Shown here piece by piece: positions 33,859-42,192 of a stretch of DNA of 53,958 nt. A program made the position numbers and the translations under genes. Source of the DNA: Pengzhenrongella frigida (lineage in GTDB: Bacteria > Actinomycetota > Actinomycetes > Actinomycetales > Cellulomonadaceae); NCBI RefSeq assembly GCF_004168625.1, contig NZ_SDWW01000033.1, positions 1 to 53,958 of the forward strand, written 5' to 3'. The first letter of the stretch is position 1, and each line of letters starts with the position of its first letter. The notes beneath the pieces were generated by a model. The model did not search any database and had not been told where the DNA came from. It worked only from the letters and a program-made list of their open reading frames with translations.

Positions 33859-36800
33859 ATGCCTGAAGCACGCCAGAAGAACAAGCTCACGCAGATCGAA
33901 GAGCGCATCAGGCGATTCGTCGGCGAGCGGATCGAGCCCCAGCTGTATCGCGCCCGGGTCCCGATGGACGTCACCCACCGCGTCGTCGGGGGGGAGCCGG
34001 TTTCGTTCGAGGTAGGAACGTCCGGAGAGTTCGCACCCCTTCCCGTCGGGTCGGAGTGGGGCCGGGCGTGGGACACGGTCTGGCTGCATGTTCGCGCGAC
34101 CGTGCCCGCGACGTGGGGGAATGGGACAGCGATCCGTGTTGGGACAAAGCTTGAGGCAGTCATCGACCTGGGCTTCACGGAGGCCGGGCCCGGTTTCCAA
34201 GCGGAGGGCATGGCGTTCTCGCTGCAGGGAGAACCGCTCAAGGGACTCTCGCCATGGAACCACTACGTGCCGCTTTCGGGCGATGCCGGCGAATCCGTTG
34301 ATCTTTGGGTCGAGGCGGCGGCGAACCCGAATGTCGCTGGGTCGGACGTCGTCAACTTCACCCCGACTCCGCTTGGACTATGGGAGACGGCGGGCGAGCA
34401 GCTGCGCTATCGCCTAAAGGTCGCCGACATCGCCCTTCTCGATGAAGAGGTGTACGAACTTGTCCAAGACATCACCGTTCTCACCGGCGTCATGGAGGAG
34501 GCGGCCAGCACGAGCCCTCGGCGCTGGCGCATCGCCGGAGCACTCGAACGGATGATCAACGTCCTCGATCCCGACGACATCTCCGGAACCGCCGCGGCGG
34601 GCCGGGCCGAACTGCGCGCGGAGCTCGACAAGCCGGCCAACGCCAGTGCTCACACCGTGTACGCCACCGGGCACGCGCACATCGACTCGGCCTGGCTCTG
34701 GCCGCTGCGTGAAACGGTCCGGAAGTGTGCACGGACCTTCTCGAACGTCCTCGCGCTCATGGACACCGATGACGACTTCATCTTCACCTGCTCGTCGGCC
34801 CAGCAGTTCGCCTGGATCAAGCAGTTCTACCCCGCTCTGTTCGAACGTATCCGCAAGCGGGTCGCGGAGGGTCGGTTCGTACCTGTCGGCGGAATGTGGG
34901 TCGAATCGGACACGAACATCCCGTCGGGTGAGTCTCTCGTCCGGCAGTTCACGTTCGGCCAGCGCTTCTTCGCCGAGGAGTTCGGCGTCCAGTGCGAGGA
35001 GGTGTGGCTTCCAGACAGCTTCGGCTACTCCGGAGCACTGCCGCAGATCGCCGTCGGCGCCGGGGCTAGGTGGTTCTTCACGCAGAAACTGTCGTGGAAT
35101 CGCGTCAACCGTATGCCGCACAACACGTTCCGCTGGGAGGGTCACGACGGCTCGACCCTGTTCGCGCACATGCCGCCGATCGAGACGTACAACGCCCAGC
35201 TCTCGGCCGCTGAGCTCGGCTATGCGGAAAATGGGTTCGCCGACCACCTGTCGAGCTCGATGTCCCTCGCGCCGTTCGGCTGGGGAGACGGTGGAGGTGG
35301 GCCCACCCGGGAGATGGTGGCGGCCGCGAGGAGGTCCGCGAGTCTCGAGGGGATCCCCCGGGTGACGATGAGCTCGCCCGCCACGTTCTTCGCGGCAGCG
35401 GAGGCCGAGAATCCGGAGCCGGCGATCTGGAAGGGGGAGATGTACCTCGAGCTGCACCGGGGCACCTACACCTCCCAGGCGCGGACGAAGAAGGGCAACA
35501 GGCTGTGCGAATCGCTTCTTCGCGAAGCGGAGCTGTGGGCCGCGACTGCGGCCGTTCGCACCGGCAGCGCGTACCCGTCCGAGGTCTTTGACGAGGCGTG
35601 GCGAAGCGTCCTGCTTCTTCAGTTCCACGACATTCTTCCGGGGAGCTCGATCGCCTGGGTGCACCACGAAGCGGAGGAGACCCATGCCCGGGTGGCGGCG
35701 ACCCTGCGCGCCTCGATCGATGCATCGCTCGCAGCGCTCGCCGGCGAGGGGAATCAGCTCCTGCGCTTCAACGCCGCGCCGATGCCATTCGAGGGGATCG
35801 CGGCGCTCGGCGCAGGTGCCCGCCGCCCGCTCGCCAACACGCCCGTCGTGCTTGAGCGGCGTGAATCGTCCATCGTGATCTCCAACGAGCAGTTGCGCGT
35901 GGTCATCGACGAACACGGCCTGCTGGTCGCTCTGGACGACCTCCGCAACGACCGGAGCCTGTTCACCCCTGACCGTCCGGGCAACCTCCTCCAGATCCAT
36001 CGGGATCTCCCGACCGAGTGGGACGCTTGGGATCTCGACGACCACTATCGCCAGACCGTAACCGACCTGGATTCCGTTGCCGAGGTCACTATCGCGACAG
36101 CCGACGAAACGTCGGTGACCGTGGTCGTTCGGCGTAGCTTCAACGACTCGACGTTCGAGCAGCGGATCACGGTGTCCCGAGACAGCGACACGGTCTCGAT
36201 CGAGACTGACGTCGAGTGGAACGAGCGCGAGAAGGTCCTCAAGCTCGCATTCCCGCTCCGGCTGGATGCGTTGGAGTCGACGTCAGAGACCCAGTTCGGG
36301 CACGTCGCGCGGCCGACGACGACCAACACGAGCTGGGAAGAGGCGAAGTACGAGATCTGCGCGCACCGCTGGTTGCACGTGCGCGAAGGTGCCTACGGCG
36401 TCGGCGTCGCCAACGCGACGGTCTATGGCCACGACGTCGTCCGCGACCGCGACCGCAGCGGACCGATGACAGTGGTCCGCGAGACCTTGCTCCGCAGCCC
36501 CCTGTTCCCCGACCCAGAAGCCGACCAGGGCAAGCATTCGTTCGTCACCGTGCTTGCGCCTGGCGCCGACATCCTCCGAACGGTGTCACTCGGCTACGAG
36601 GTGACCTTCCCCCTGCGCGAGCTCCTCGGGCACGCCGACGTGGAGCCTCTCGTGCGCATCGACGGAGAAGGTGTCGTGGTCGAGACGGTCAAATTGGCCG
36701 ACGACGGAAGTGGCGACGTCGTCGTTCGCCTTTACGAGTCGCTCGGCCGTCGCGGCCTCGCTTCTGTTCAGGGCAACTTCGTCTACTCGGCCGTGCTGCG

Positions 36801-36933
36801 AACAGATCTACTCGAAAAGCCCCTCACCGATGCGTCTCAATCGGAATCTCTCACCGCACCCGACATATTGCGGCCCTTCGAGCTCGTCACGCTGCGATTT
36901 GTTCGAGCAGACAATCCAGAGGGGGGATTCTGA
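33859..36933 (+). CDS. GH38 alpha-mannosidase (long, Ams1-like type)
   Basis: 1024 residues, with an N-terminal domain of about 260 residues before the catalytic part, unlike the upstream GH38. The zinc site begins GHAHIDSAWLWP near 271-282, the nucleophile Asp is in WLPDSFGYSGALP near 385, and the second zinc region is QFHDILPGSSIAWV near 590. This architecture resembles the vacuolar/cytosolic alpha-mannosidase subfamily that trims free mannooligosaccharides. ATG 33859 follows AAGGAG. It is the last gene of the operon. Base composition looks slightly lower in G+C than the inositol genes downstream. Confidence 0.92.
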   Translation: MPEARQKNKLTQIEERIRRFVGERIEPQLYRARVPMDVTHRVVGGEPVSFEVGTSGEFAPLPVGSEWGRAWDTVWLHVRATVPATWGNGTAIRVGTKLEAVIDLGFTEAGPGFQAEGMAFSLQGEPLKGLSPWNHYVPLSGDAGESVDLWVEAAANPNVAGSDVVNFTPTPLGLWETAGEQLRYRLKVADIALLDEEVYELVQDITVLTGVMEEAASTSPRRWRIAGALERMINVLDPDDISGTAAAGRAELRAELDKPANASAHTVYATGHAHIDSAWLWPLRETVRKCARTFSNVLALMDTDDDFIFTCSSAQQFAWIKQFYPALFERIRKRVAEGRFVPVGGMWVESDTNIPSGESLVRQFTFGQRFFAEEFGVQCEEVWLPDSFGYSGALPQIAVGAGARWFFTQKLSWNRVNRMPHNTFRWEGHDGSTLFAHMPPIETYNAQLSAAELGYAENGFADHLSSSMSLAPFGWGDGGGGPTREMVAAARRSASLEGIPRVTMSSPATFFAAAEAENPEPAIWKGEMYLELHRGTYTSQARTKKGNRLCESLLREAELWAATAAVRTGSAYPSEVFDEAWRSVLLLQFHDILPGSSIAWVHHEAEETHARVAATLRASIDASLAALAGEGNQLLRFNAAPMPFEGIAALGAGARRPLANTPVVLERRESSIVISNEQLRVVIDEHGLLVALDDLRNDRSLFTPDRPGNLLQIHRDLPTEWDAWDLDDHYRQTVTDLDSVAEVTIATADETSVTVVVRRSFNDSTFEQRITVSRDSDTVSIETDVEWNEREKVLKLAFPLRLDALESTSETQFGHVARPTTTNTSWEEAKYEICAHRWLHVREGAYGVGVANATVYGHDVVRDRDRSGPMTVVRETLLRSPLFPDPEADQGKHSFVTVLAPGADILRTVSLGYEVTFPLRELLGHADVEPLVRIDGEGVVVETVKLADDGSGDVVVRLYESLGRRGLASVQGNFVYSAVLRTDLLEKPLTDASQSESLTAPDILRPFELVTLRFVRADNPEGGF

Positions 36934-37538
36934 GAAGAGCGCACGAAGCGGATGGCGGCCCGGACCAAGTCCCGAGCCGCCTTCTCGGCTACCTGGGTCG
37001 TCAGGTGGTCCGGAAGGTGCGCTTGGCGAGGCCGATGGACTAGCCGGCGATGAGCACGGTCGCGGCCGCCGGTGCCCGAGGCGAGCGCCGGCCGCAATCT
37101 CGTGGGCAGCGGACCCGGTCGGCCGCCACGACGAGCGAGTCGAAGGTTCGGGGACGTCAGCGCCCCCGCATCTTGGCGGCCTATCGCGCACCGGTAAGGT
37201 CCGCAGGGCGGTTCCCGGTGCCGCTTGCCGAGCGGGCGGTCGCTGCTCTCCGGGTACACGACGTCGCGTTCATCCTCGAAGCGCCGGACGCGCTCTAGGG
37301 CGGAGTCGGCGTGGCCATCGAAGGCGCGGACCCACGGGTTCTCGCCGTGGCCGACCGGGTCGCCGCCGACCCCGAGCGGGCGGATCTGGTCCACGCGTTC
37401 ACTGAGCTCGGGCTGATCTGAGTGGACCGACGGGTCGGTGGCGCCACGGTGTCAGCGCCGCGGCCACCGCCCCCGTCGGCACCCGAGCCAGCCACACAGC
37501 GCGGTGATCGCGGCGGACCGCCTCCTGCGGGGGAGCAG
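36934..37538. other. 605-bp junction between the two cargo modules, no intact gene
   Basis: No frame with a good start and codon pattern spans it. Short protein-like fragments are visible on the plus strand, for example VAIEGADPRVLAVADRVAA ending at TGA 37421, and a minus-strand stretch containing VAEKAARDLVRAA near 36970. They look like remnants of genes lost when the modules were joined. No terminator or insertion-sequence ends were recognised. Confidence 0.55.
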
Positions 37539-38648
37539 CTACGGGGCTGGGACGATGATGTCGCGGACGAGGGCGTCCAGGTCCGCGTCGGCGGCGAGGA
37601 ACTGCCGCAGCGTCGTGCTGCACGACCCGAAGTTCTCGAACTCCTCGATCGTCATGCCGTCGACTTCGAAGGCTCGGACGAAGTCGGGGATCTTCTCCAG
37701 GGCCTCCAGGATGCGGGAGTCGACCTGCTTGTTGATCCGCGAGACCGGCTCGATGCCGCTCGAGTTGAACTTCTGCTGCCACGCGAACGGCGGCGAGACG
37801 ACGAGGTCGCCGCCGATGAGCTCGCTCCACTGCATGTGGTTGCGGAATGCCGCTGACAGTATCCGGCTGCGGTAGCCGCGCTCGGTGAACACCTGGTAGC
37901 CGCGTTTGAGGGCTGCGACGCCGGCCCACTCGAGGTAGCCCGGGTCGATGGTGAGCTTGTCCCGGGTGACGACCTTCTTGAGCCAGTCGTCCAGGCGCCC
38001 GCCCATGATCGTCACGACTGGTCCCATCCGGGTGACGTCTAGGCCCTCGGCCTCGCGGCGGATCAGGGCGCGTTCGATGGCCTCGCCGACGGCGACCGCC
38101 TGCGGCACCGTGAAGGAGACCGTGGCGTTGATGCTGACGCCACGGTATGTCGCCTCTTCCATCGCCGCGATGCCGGTCTTCGTGGCGGGGATCTTCACGA
38201 TGATGTTCTTCGCGAGGGCGTCGAACTCGACGGCCTGGGCCACGAGGGCGTCCTTGTTGCGGTGCAGGCGCGGGTTGGTCTGGACCGAGACGCGACCGTT
38301 GCGACCGGCGTACTTCTCGAAGATCGGCTCGAGCAGCTTCGCGGCCTCGACCGTCATGTCCTTGACGGCCTGCCAACCGATCTCGGCCTCGCCCGCCGTG
38401 GGCATCCGCTCGGCGATCTCGCGGATGCGCGGCCCCCAGATCTCCGGGTGCTTCTTGATCGTGGTGTAGGCGATCACCGGGTTGCACGTCGCGCCTACGC
38501 AGCCCCACCGCATCGACTGAGTGAGCTCCAGCGGGTCGGCGGAGTCGTTCCACAGGACGGTCGGCGTGGTCTGAGTCATCGCCAGGAGCGGTGAGTCGGC
38601 GATCGGGTTCGTGGGCTGGGGCTGGGGCTCGGTCAGGGTCTGGGTCAC
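37539..38648 (-). CDS. transaldolase-family protein in the inositol locus
   Basis: 369 residues of the TalB-like barrel fold. GATCNPVIAYTTIKK near 52-66 and the Schiff-base strand NIIVKIPATKTG with Lys near 152 are the family signatures; INATVSFTVPQA follows. Transaldolases move a dihydroxyacetone unit between sugar phosphates. Which substrate applies here is unknown; the gene is divergent from a tautomerase gene and shares the inositol-locus promoter motif. The GTG start at 38646-38648 has GGGAG nearby; an internal Met at residue 24 is an alternative. The first 25 residues are Pro/Gln-rich and not part of the fold. Confidence 0.82.
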   Translation of the reverse strand: MTQTLTEPQPQPTNPIADSPLLAMTQTTPTVLWNDSADPLELTQSMRWGCVGATCNPVIAYTTIKKHPEIWGPRIREIAERMPTAGEAEIGWQAVKDMTVEAAKLLEPIFEKYAGRNGRVSVQTNPRLHRNKDALVAQAVEFDALAKNIIVKIPATKTGIAAMEEATYRGVSINATVSFTVPQAVAVGEAIERALIRREAEGLDVTRMGPVVTIMGGRLDDWLKKVVTRDKLTIDPGYLEWAGVAALKRGYQVFTERGYRSRILSAAFRNHMQWSELIGGDLVVSPPFAWQQKFNSSGIEPVSRINKQVDSRILEALEKIPDFVRAFEVDGMTIEEFENFGSCSTTLRQFLAADADLDALVRDIIVPAP

Positions 38649-38743
38649 GTGATCTCCCGGGGTGGGTCGGCAATCCCGGATCGTGACGCTCCTCGGTGAG
38701 CGAGCGGGGCCGAAAGAACTAGTAAAGCCCTCGTCCCGAGGGC

Positions 38744-38783
38744 TGTCAACCGTATGTCCTGACAATCGAACAAATGATAGAAT
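38744..38783. promoter_or_regulatory. divergent promoters with shared 10-mer (transaldolase/tautomerase)
   Basis: On the minus strand, TGTCAGGACA (38764-38755), a 5-nt gap and TTGACA (38749-38744) form the transaldolase promoter. On the plus strand the same 10-mer overlaps the -35 region of the tautomerase, whose -10 is TAGAAT (38778-38783) after a 17-bp spacer. An inverted repeat AGCCCTC/GAGGGCT (38726-38744) lies next to it. Confidence 0.65.
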
Positions 38784-38828
38784 CCTGGTTTCCACGACCA
38801 CCCCTGCACTGCCCCCAGGAGGACCACC

Positions 38829-39218
38829 ATGCCGCTTGTCCGCATCGATCTGCAGCAGGGCCGGTCCGCCATCGAGGTCCGCGCGATCGCCGACGCCGTC
38901 CAGGACGTCATGCTCGCGGTGTTCGCGGCGCCCGTGGGCGATCGCTACCAGATCATCACGGAGCACCCCCGCGGTCACCTCATCGCCGAGGGCTCCGGGA
39001 TTGGGATCGAACGCAGCGACGAGCTCGTGATCATCCAGGTATTCCACCAGGGTCGCACCACCGAGCAGAAGACCGCGGCCTACGCAGGCCTGTTCCGCAT
39101 CCTCGCCGAGCGGACCGGGCTGGCGTCCGGTGACCTGATCGTCTCGATGGTGGAGAACACGAAGGAGGACTGGAGCTTCGGTGCGGGTCGCGCGCAGTTC
39201 CTCACCGGCGAGCTCTAG
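38829..39218 (+). CDS. tautomerase-superfamily protein, malonate semialdehyde decarboxylase-like
   Basis: 129 residues, beginning MP so that Pro becomes the N-terminal catalytic residue. By my recollection of Pseudomonas pavonaceae malonate semialdehyde decarboxylase (MSAD), it aligns without gaps over at least residues 1-80: GDRYQIITEH matches NDRYQTVTQH, and near the end VENTKEDWSFGAGRAQFL matches VENSDADWSFGRGRAEFL. Counting from Pro1, Asp37 and Arg75 are kept but Arg73 of MSAD is Gln. Malonate semialdehyde is an intermediate of myo-inositol breakdown, so the fit to this locus is suggestive, but the Arg73 change leaves the reaction open; related members are hydratases or tautomerases. ATG 38829 follows AGGAGG. 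Confidence 0.75.
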   Translation: MPLVRIDLQQGRSAIEVRAIADAVQDVMLAVFAAPVGDRYQIITEHPRGHLIAEGSGIGIERSDELVIIQVFHQGRTTEQKTAAYAGLFRILAERTGLASGDLIVSMVENTKEDWSFGAGRAQFLTGEL

Positions 39219-39284
39219 CCCGACCGGAGCCTTCGTCTATGGTGCAGGACGGCGGCCGCCTGCCCGCGGGGCGGCCGCGGCGCG

Positions 39285-40034
39285 CTACTGCGCGAACAGC
39301 GTGGTCGAGAAGCTGTAGCGCGAGGCCCGGTACACGTGGACCCCGTGCTCGATCGCCCGGCCGGCGGCGTCGTAAGCGGTGCGCTCCATCGTCAGCAGTG
39401 CGGCTTTCGGCTTCTCCTCCAGGATGCGGGCCTCGGCTGCCGTGGCGATGCGGGCCCCGATGTGCTGCTGTGCCATGTGCACCTCGATCGCTCGCGTGCG
39501 CAGGGCGGCGTAGAGACCGAGCTCTGTGAGCTCGTCGTAGGTCGGGGCGATCTCGAGCGACAGCTGGTTCGTCATCAGTGCGAGGGGCTCGCCGTCGGCG
39601 AACCGCAGGCGTCGCACGGTGACGACCTCGGCGTCGGCCGGGATCTCGAGGAGGTCGGTGATCTCGGGGGTCCCGGGACCGACGGAGTACTCGAGCACCT
39701 TCGTGGTCGGCGTGCGGCCGCTTCCGGCCAGGTCGTCGAAAAGGCTCGTGAGGTCGACCTTGCGGCGCACCCGGACCGGTGCGACCTGGGTCCCGACGCC
39801 GCGCTTGCGCACGAGCATGCCCAGCTCGACGAGCTCCTGCAGGGCGCGTCGCGCCGTCGGACGCGACACCCGCAGCCTGCCGGCGAGCGCGATCTCGTTC
39901 TCCAGCCGCGCCCCCGGTGCGAGCTCTCCGGTCTCGATGCTCTTCTCGATCGCTTTGGCCATCTGGTGGTACAGCGGTACCGGGCTCGACCTGTCGAGGT
40001 CGATCCGCAGCATCCTCGCTGTGTCGCTGGACAT
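39285..40034 (-). CDS. GntR/HutC-family regulator (UTRA domain), likely inositol regulator
   Basis: 249 residues. The winged helix reads PLYHQMAKAIEKSIETGEL then RLRVSRPTARRALQELVELG (about residues 19-72), followed by a UTRA ligand-binding domain to the end. It is divergent from iolC, like IolR of Corynebacterium glutamicum, a GntR protein that represses inositol genes. As I recall, IolR's published site is KGWCHTRACA, and TGTCCTGACA at 38755-38764 fits it exactly. So this protein is the best candidate for the shared 10-mer in the locus. ATG 40032-40034 follows GAGGAAC. Confidence 0.85.
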   Translation of the reverse strand: MSSDTARMLRIDLDRSSPVPLYHQMAKAIEKSIETGELAPGARLENEIALAGRLRVSRPTARRALQELVELGMLVRKRGVGTQVAPVRVRRKVDLTSLFDDLAGSGRTPTTKVLEYSVGPGTPEITDLLEIPADAEVVTVRRLRFADGEPLALMTNQLSLEIAPTYDELTELGLYAALRTRAIEVHMAQQHIGARIATAAEARILEEKPKAALLTMERTAYDAAGRAIEHGVHVYRASRYSFSTTLFAQ

Positions 40035-40185
40035 GTTCCTCGAATCTCTGGTTGACCGAACAAACGGGTGTGCCGTGCGTGCCTAGGGACATCATTGCCG
40101 AACTCAAGGACCGGCGTGAGGCCTGCGAGGCCGCGTCGCGTGCGGCCCTCGGCTCGAATGCTGTCAAGCCTACGTGATGTCAGAA

Positions 40186-40206
40186 TGTTAGGACAAAGAT
40201 TTGACG
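40186..40206 (+). promoter_or_regulatory. iolC promoter, 10-mer plus -35
   Basis: TGTTAGGACA (40186-40195), a 5-nt gap AAGAT, then TTGACG (40201-40206). The -10 is not clear. The layout is the same as at three other promoters in the locus. The 305-bp gap to the GntR gene has no other recognised element; the leader to iolC is about 100 nt. Confidence 0.65.
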
Positions 40207-40339
40207 TTGGGCTTGGTTGTAGTGCAGAGTCCTCCGTGAGGCAATGGTGAGGCGCAGATCGAGCCGATCAGCGCGAACCACCATCGCCCCGCTCGCCCAG
40301 CCGGGCGATCCCCAACGACGAGGAAAACCAGGAGACGCT

Positions 40340-41326
40340 GTGCTGCCACAGGTAGAGGTCGTCACCATCGGCCGGTCAGGGGTGGACATCTACCCCCTGC
40401 AGACCGGGGTCGGTCTGGAGGACGTCGAGACGTTCGGGAAGTTCCTCGGCGGCAGCCCGACCAACGTCGCCGTCGCCGCCGCGCAGCTCGGCCGCTCGGC
40501 CGCGGTCCTCACCGGGGTCGGTGCCGACTCGTTCGGCCGGTTCGTGCGCCGCGAGATGGTGCGGCTCGGCGTGTCTGACGAGTTCGTGATCACGACGCCT
40601 CAGTTCGCCACCCCGGTCACCTTCTGCGAGATCTTCCCGCCGGACGACTTCCCGCTGTACTTCTACCGCCAGCCGAGCGCTCCCGACCTGCAGCTGCGCG
40701 CGGAGGACCTCCCGATGAGCACCATCCAGGACGCCAAGCTGTTCTGGGTGAGCCTCACGGGACTGTCCGAGGAACCGAGCCAAAGGGCGCACCACGCAGC
40801 GCTCGCGGTCCGCAACGGTGCCCGGCACACGGTGCTCGACCTCGACTATCGGCCGATGTTCTGGGCCAGCGCAGCCGAGGCGACCGACCAGGTCCGCCAG
40901 TGCTTGGAGAAGGTCACTGTTGCGGTGGGCAATCGTGAGGAGTGCGAGATCGCCGTGGGCGAGACCGAGCCCGACCGCGCGGCCGATGCGCTGCTTGAGG
41001 CGGGTGTTGAGATCGCGATCGTCAAGCAGGGCCCGAAAGGGACGCTGGCCAAGACCCACGACGAGCGCATCGTCGTGCCCCCCACCCCCATCGAGGTCGT
41101 CAACGGCCTCGGTGCCGGTGACGCGTTCGGCGGGTCCCTGTGCCACGGCCTGCTCAGCGGCTGGTCGCTCGAGCGGATCGTCGCCGGCGCGAGCGCGGCC
41201 GGCGCGATCGTGGCCTCGCGGCTCGAGTGCTCGACCGCGATGCCGACCGAGGACGAGGTTGAGGCCGTCCTTGCCGGCACCCCCGTCGCCGAGCTGCAGC
41301 GCTCGCAGATCAGGAGCCCGCGATGA
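40340..41326 (+). CDS. iolC: 5-dehydro-2-deoxygluconokinase IolC
   Basis: 328 residues, PfkB/ribokinase family. The N-terminal GRSGVDIYPLQTGVGLEDVE and GGSPTNVAVAAAQLG are typical of IolC; the C-terminal catalytic motif is NGLGAGDAFGGSLCHGL with Asp near 260. It phosphorylates 5-dehydro-2-deoxy-D-gluconate at C6 in myo-inositol breakdown. GTG 40340 is chosen because AGGAG lies 5 nt upstream (40330-40334). First gene of a tightly coupled set: it overlaps the next by 4 bp. Confidence 0.93.
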   Translation: MLPQVEVVTIGRSGVDIYPLQTGVGLEDVETFGKFLGGSPTNVAVAAAQLGRSAAVLTGVGADSFGRFVRREMVRLGVSDEFVITTPQFATPVTFCEIFPPDDFPLYFYRQPSAPDLQLRAEDLPMSTIQDAKLFWVSLTGLSEEPSQRAHHAALAVRNGARHTVLDLDYRPMFWASAAEATDQVRQCLEKVTVAVGNREECEIAVGETEPDRAADALLEAGVEIAIVKQGPKGTLAKTHDERIVVPPTPIEVVNGLGAGDAFGGSLCHGLLSGWSLERIVAGASAAGAIVASRLECSTAMPTEDEVEAVLAGTPVAELQRSQIRSPR

Positions 41327-42192
41327 CCGCCATCGGCCAGATCGTCCAGGTCCGCGCGCACGAGCCACAGCGCATCGCGGCCGCCCTGCGCGACCGTGTC
41401 CGGGGCGCGATGCCGACGGATCCGGATGCCAAGCTCATGATCATCGCGGCCGACCACCCGGCCCGCGGCGCGCTCGCGGCCGGCGCGGACCCGATGGCCA
41501 TGGCCGACCGGGGCGACCTCCTGGGCCGATGCGTCGAGGCGCTGTCCCGACCGGGGGTGCACGGGTTCCTCGGCACGGCGGACATGATCGAGGACCTCGC
41601 CCTCCTCGGGGCGCTCGACGGGAAGCTCGTGCTCGGCTCCATGAACCGCGGTGGCCTCGCCGGCGCCCGGTTCGAGCTCGACGACCGCTTCACCGGCTAC
41701 GACGCGCGGGGGGTCGTCGCGGCGGGGCTGGACGGCGGGAAGATGCTGCTGCGCCTCGACTATGACGACCCGGCCACGATCCGGACCCTCGAAGCGTGCG
41801 CTCACGGCGTCGACGAGCTCGCCGATGCTGGCCTGATGGCGATGGTCGAGCCATTCATCTCGGGTCGGGTGGACGGTCGTGTCCGCAACGACCTCACGCC
41901 CGACGCCGTCATCCGCTCGATCGCGATCACGTCCGGCCTGGGCCGCACGTCGGCCTACACCTGGCTCAAGCTGCCGTGCGTGCCCGAGATGGAGCGGGTC
42001 ATGGCGGCGTCGACCATGCCGGCCCTCATCCTCGGCGGCGAGGTGTCCGACGACGCCGACGCTGCGCTCGTCGGCTGGGCGAAGGCTCTCGCGATCCCCG
42101 CTGTCAAGGGGCTCGTGATCGGCCGATCCCTGCTGTACCCGCCCGGTGGCGACGTCGCCGCGGCCGTCGACAACGCGGTCGGTCTGCTGTGA
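41323..42192 (+). CDS. Cgl0159-family (beta/alpha)8 protein, probable inositol-pathway aldolase
   Basis: 289 residues, barrel fold with MIIAADHPARGAL near 38-50, VLGSMNRGGLAGA, and AYTWLKLPCVPEM near 207-219, whose Lys sits where class I aldolases carry the Schiff-base Lys. The family is named after a C. glutamicum protein and occurs in actinobacterial inositol loci. The locus has all other iol enzymes but no recognisable IolJ, so I infer that this is the 2-deoxy-5-keto-gluconate-6-phosphate aldolase, giving dihydroxyacetone phosphate and malonate semialdehyde. ATG overlaps the iolC stop, and its own stop overlaps iolB. Confidence 0.8.
   Translation: MTAIGQIVQVRAHEPQRIAAALRDRVRGAMPTDPDAKLMIIAADHPARGALAAGADPMAMADRGDLLGRCVEALSRPGVHGFLGTADMIEDLALLGALDGKLVLGSMNRGGLAGARFELDDRFTGYDARGVVAAGLDGGKMLLRLDYDDPATIRTLEACAHGVDELADAGLMAMVEPFISGRVDGRVRNDLTPDAVIRSIAITSGLGRTSAYTWLKLPCVPEMERVMAASTMPALILGGEVSDDADAALVGWAKALAIPAVKGLVIGRSLLYPPGGDVAAAVDNAVGLL

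Noticed and set aside
38726-38744. Terminator AGCCCTC/GAGGGCT
   Set aside because: The inverted repeat lies between the -35 and -10 regions of the transaldolase promoter and has no T-run in the right place; more likely a regulatory site or chance.
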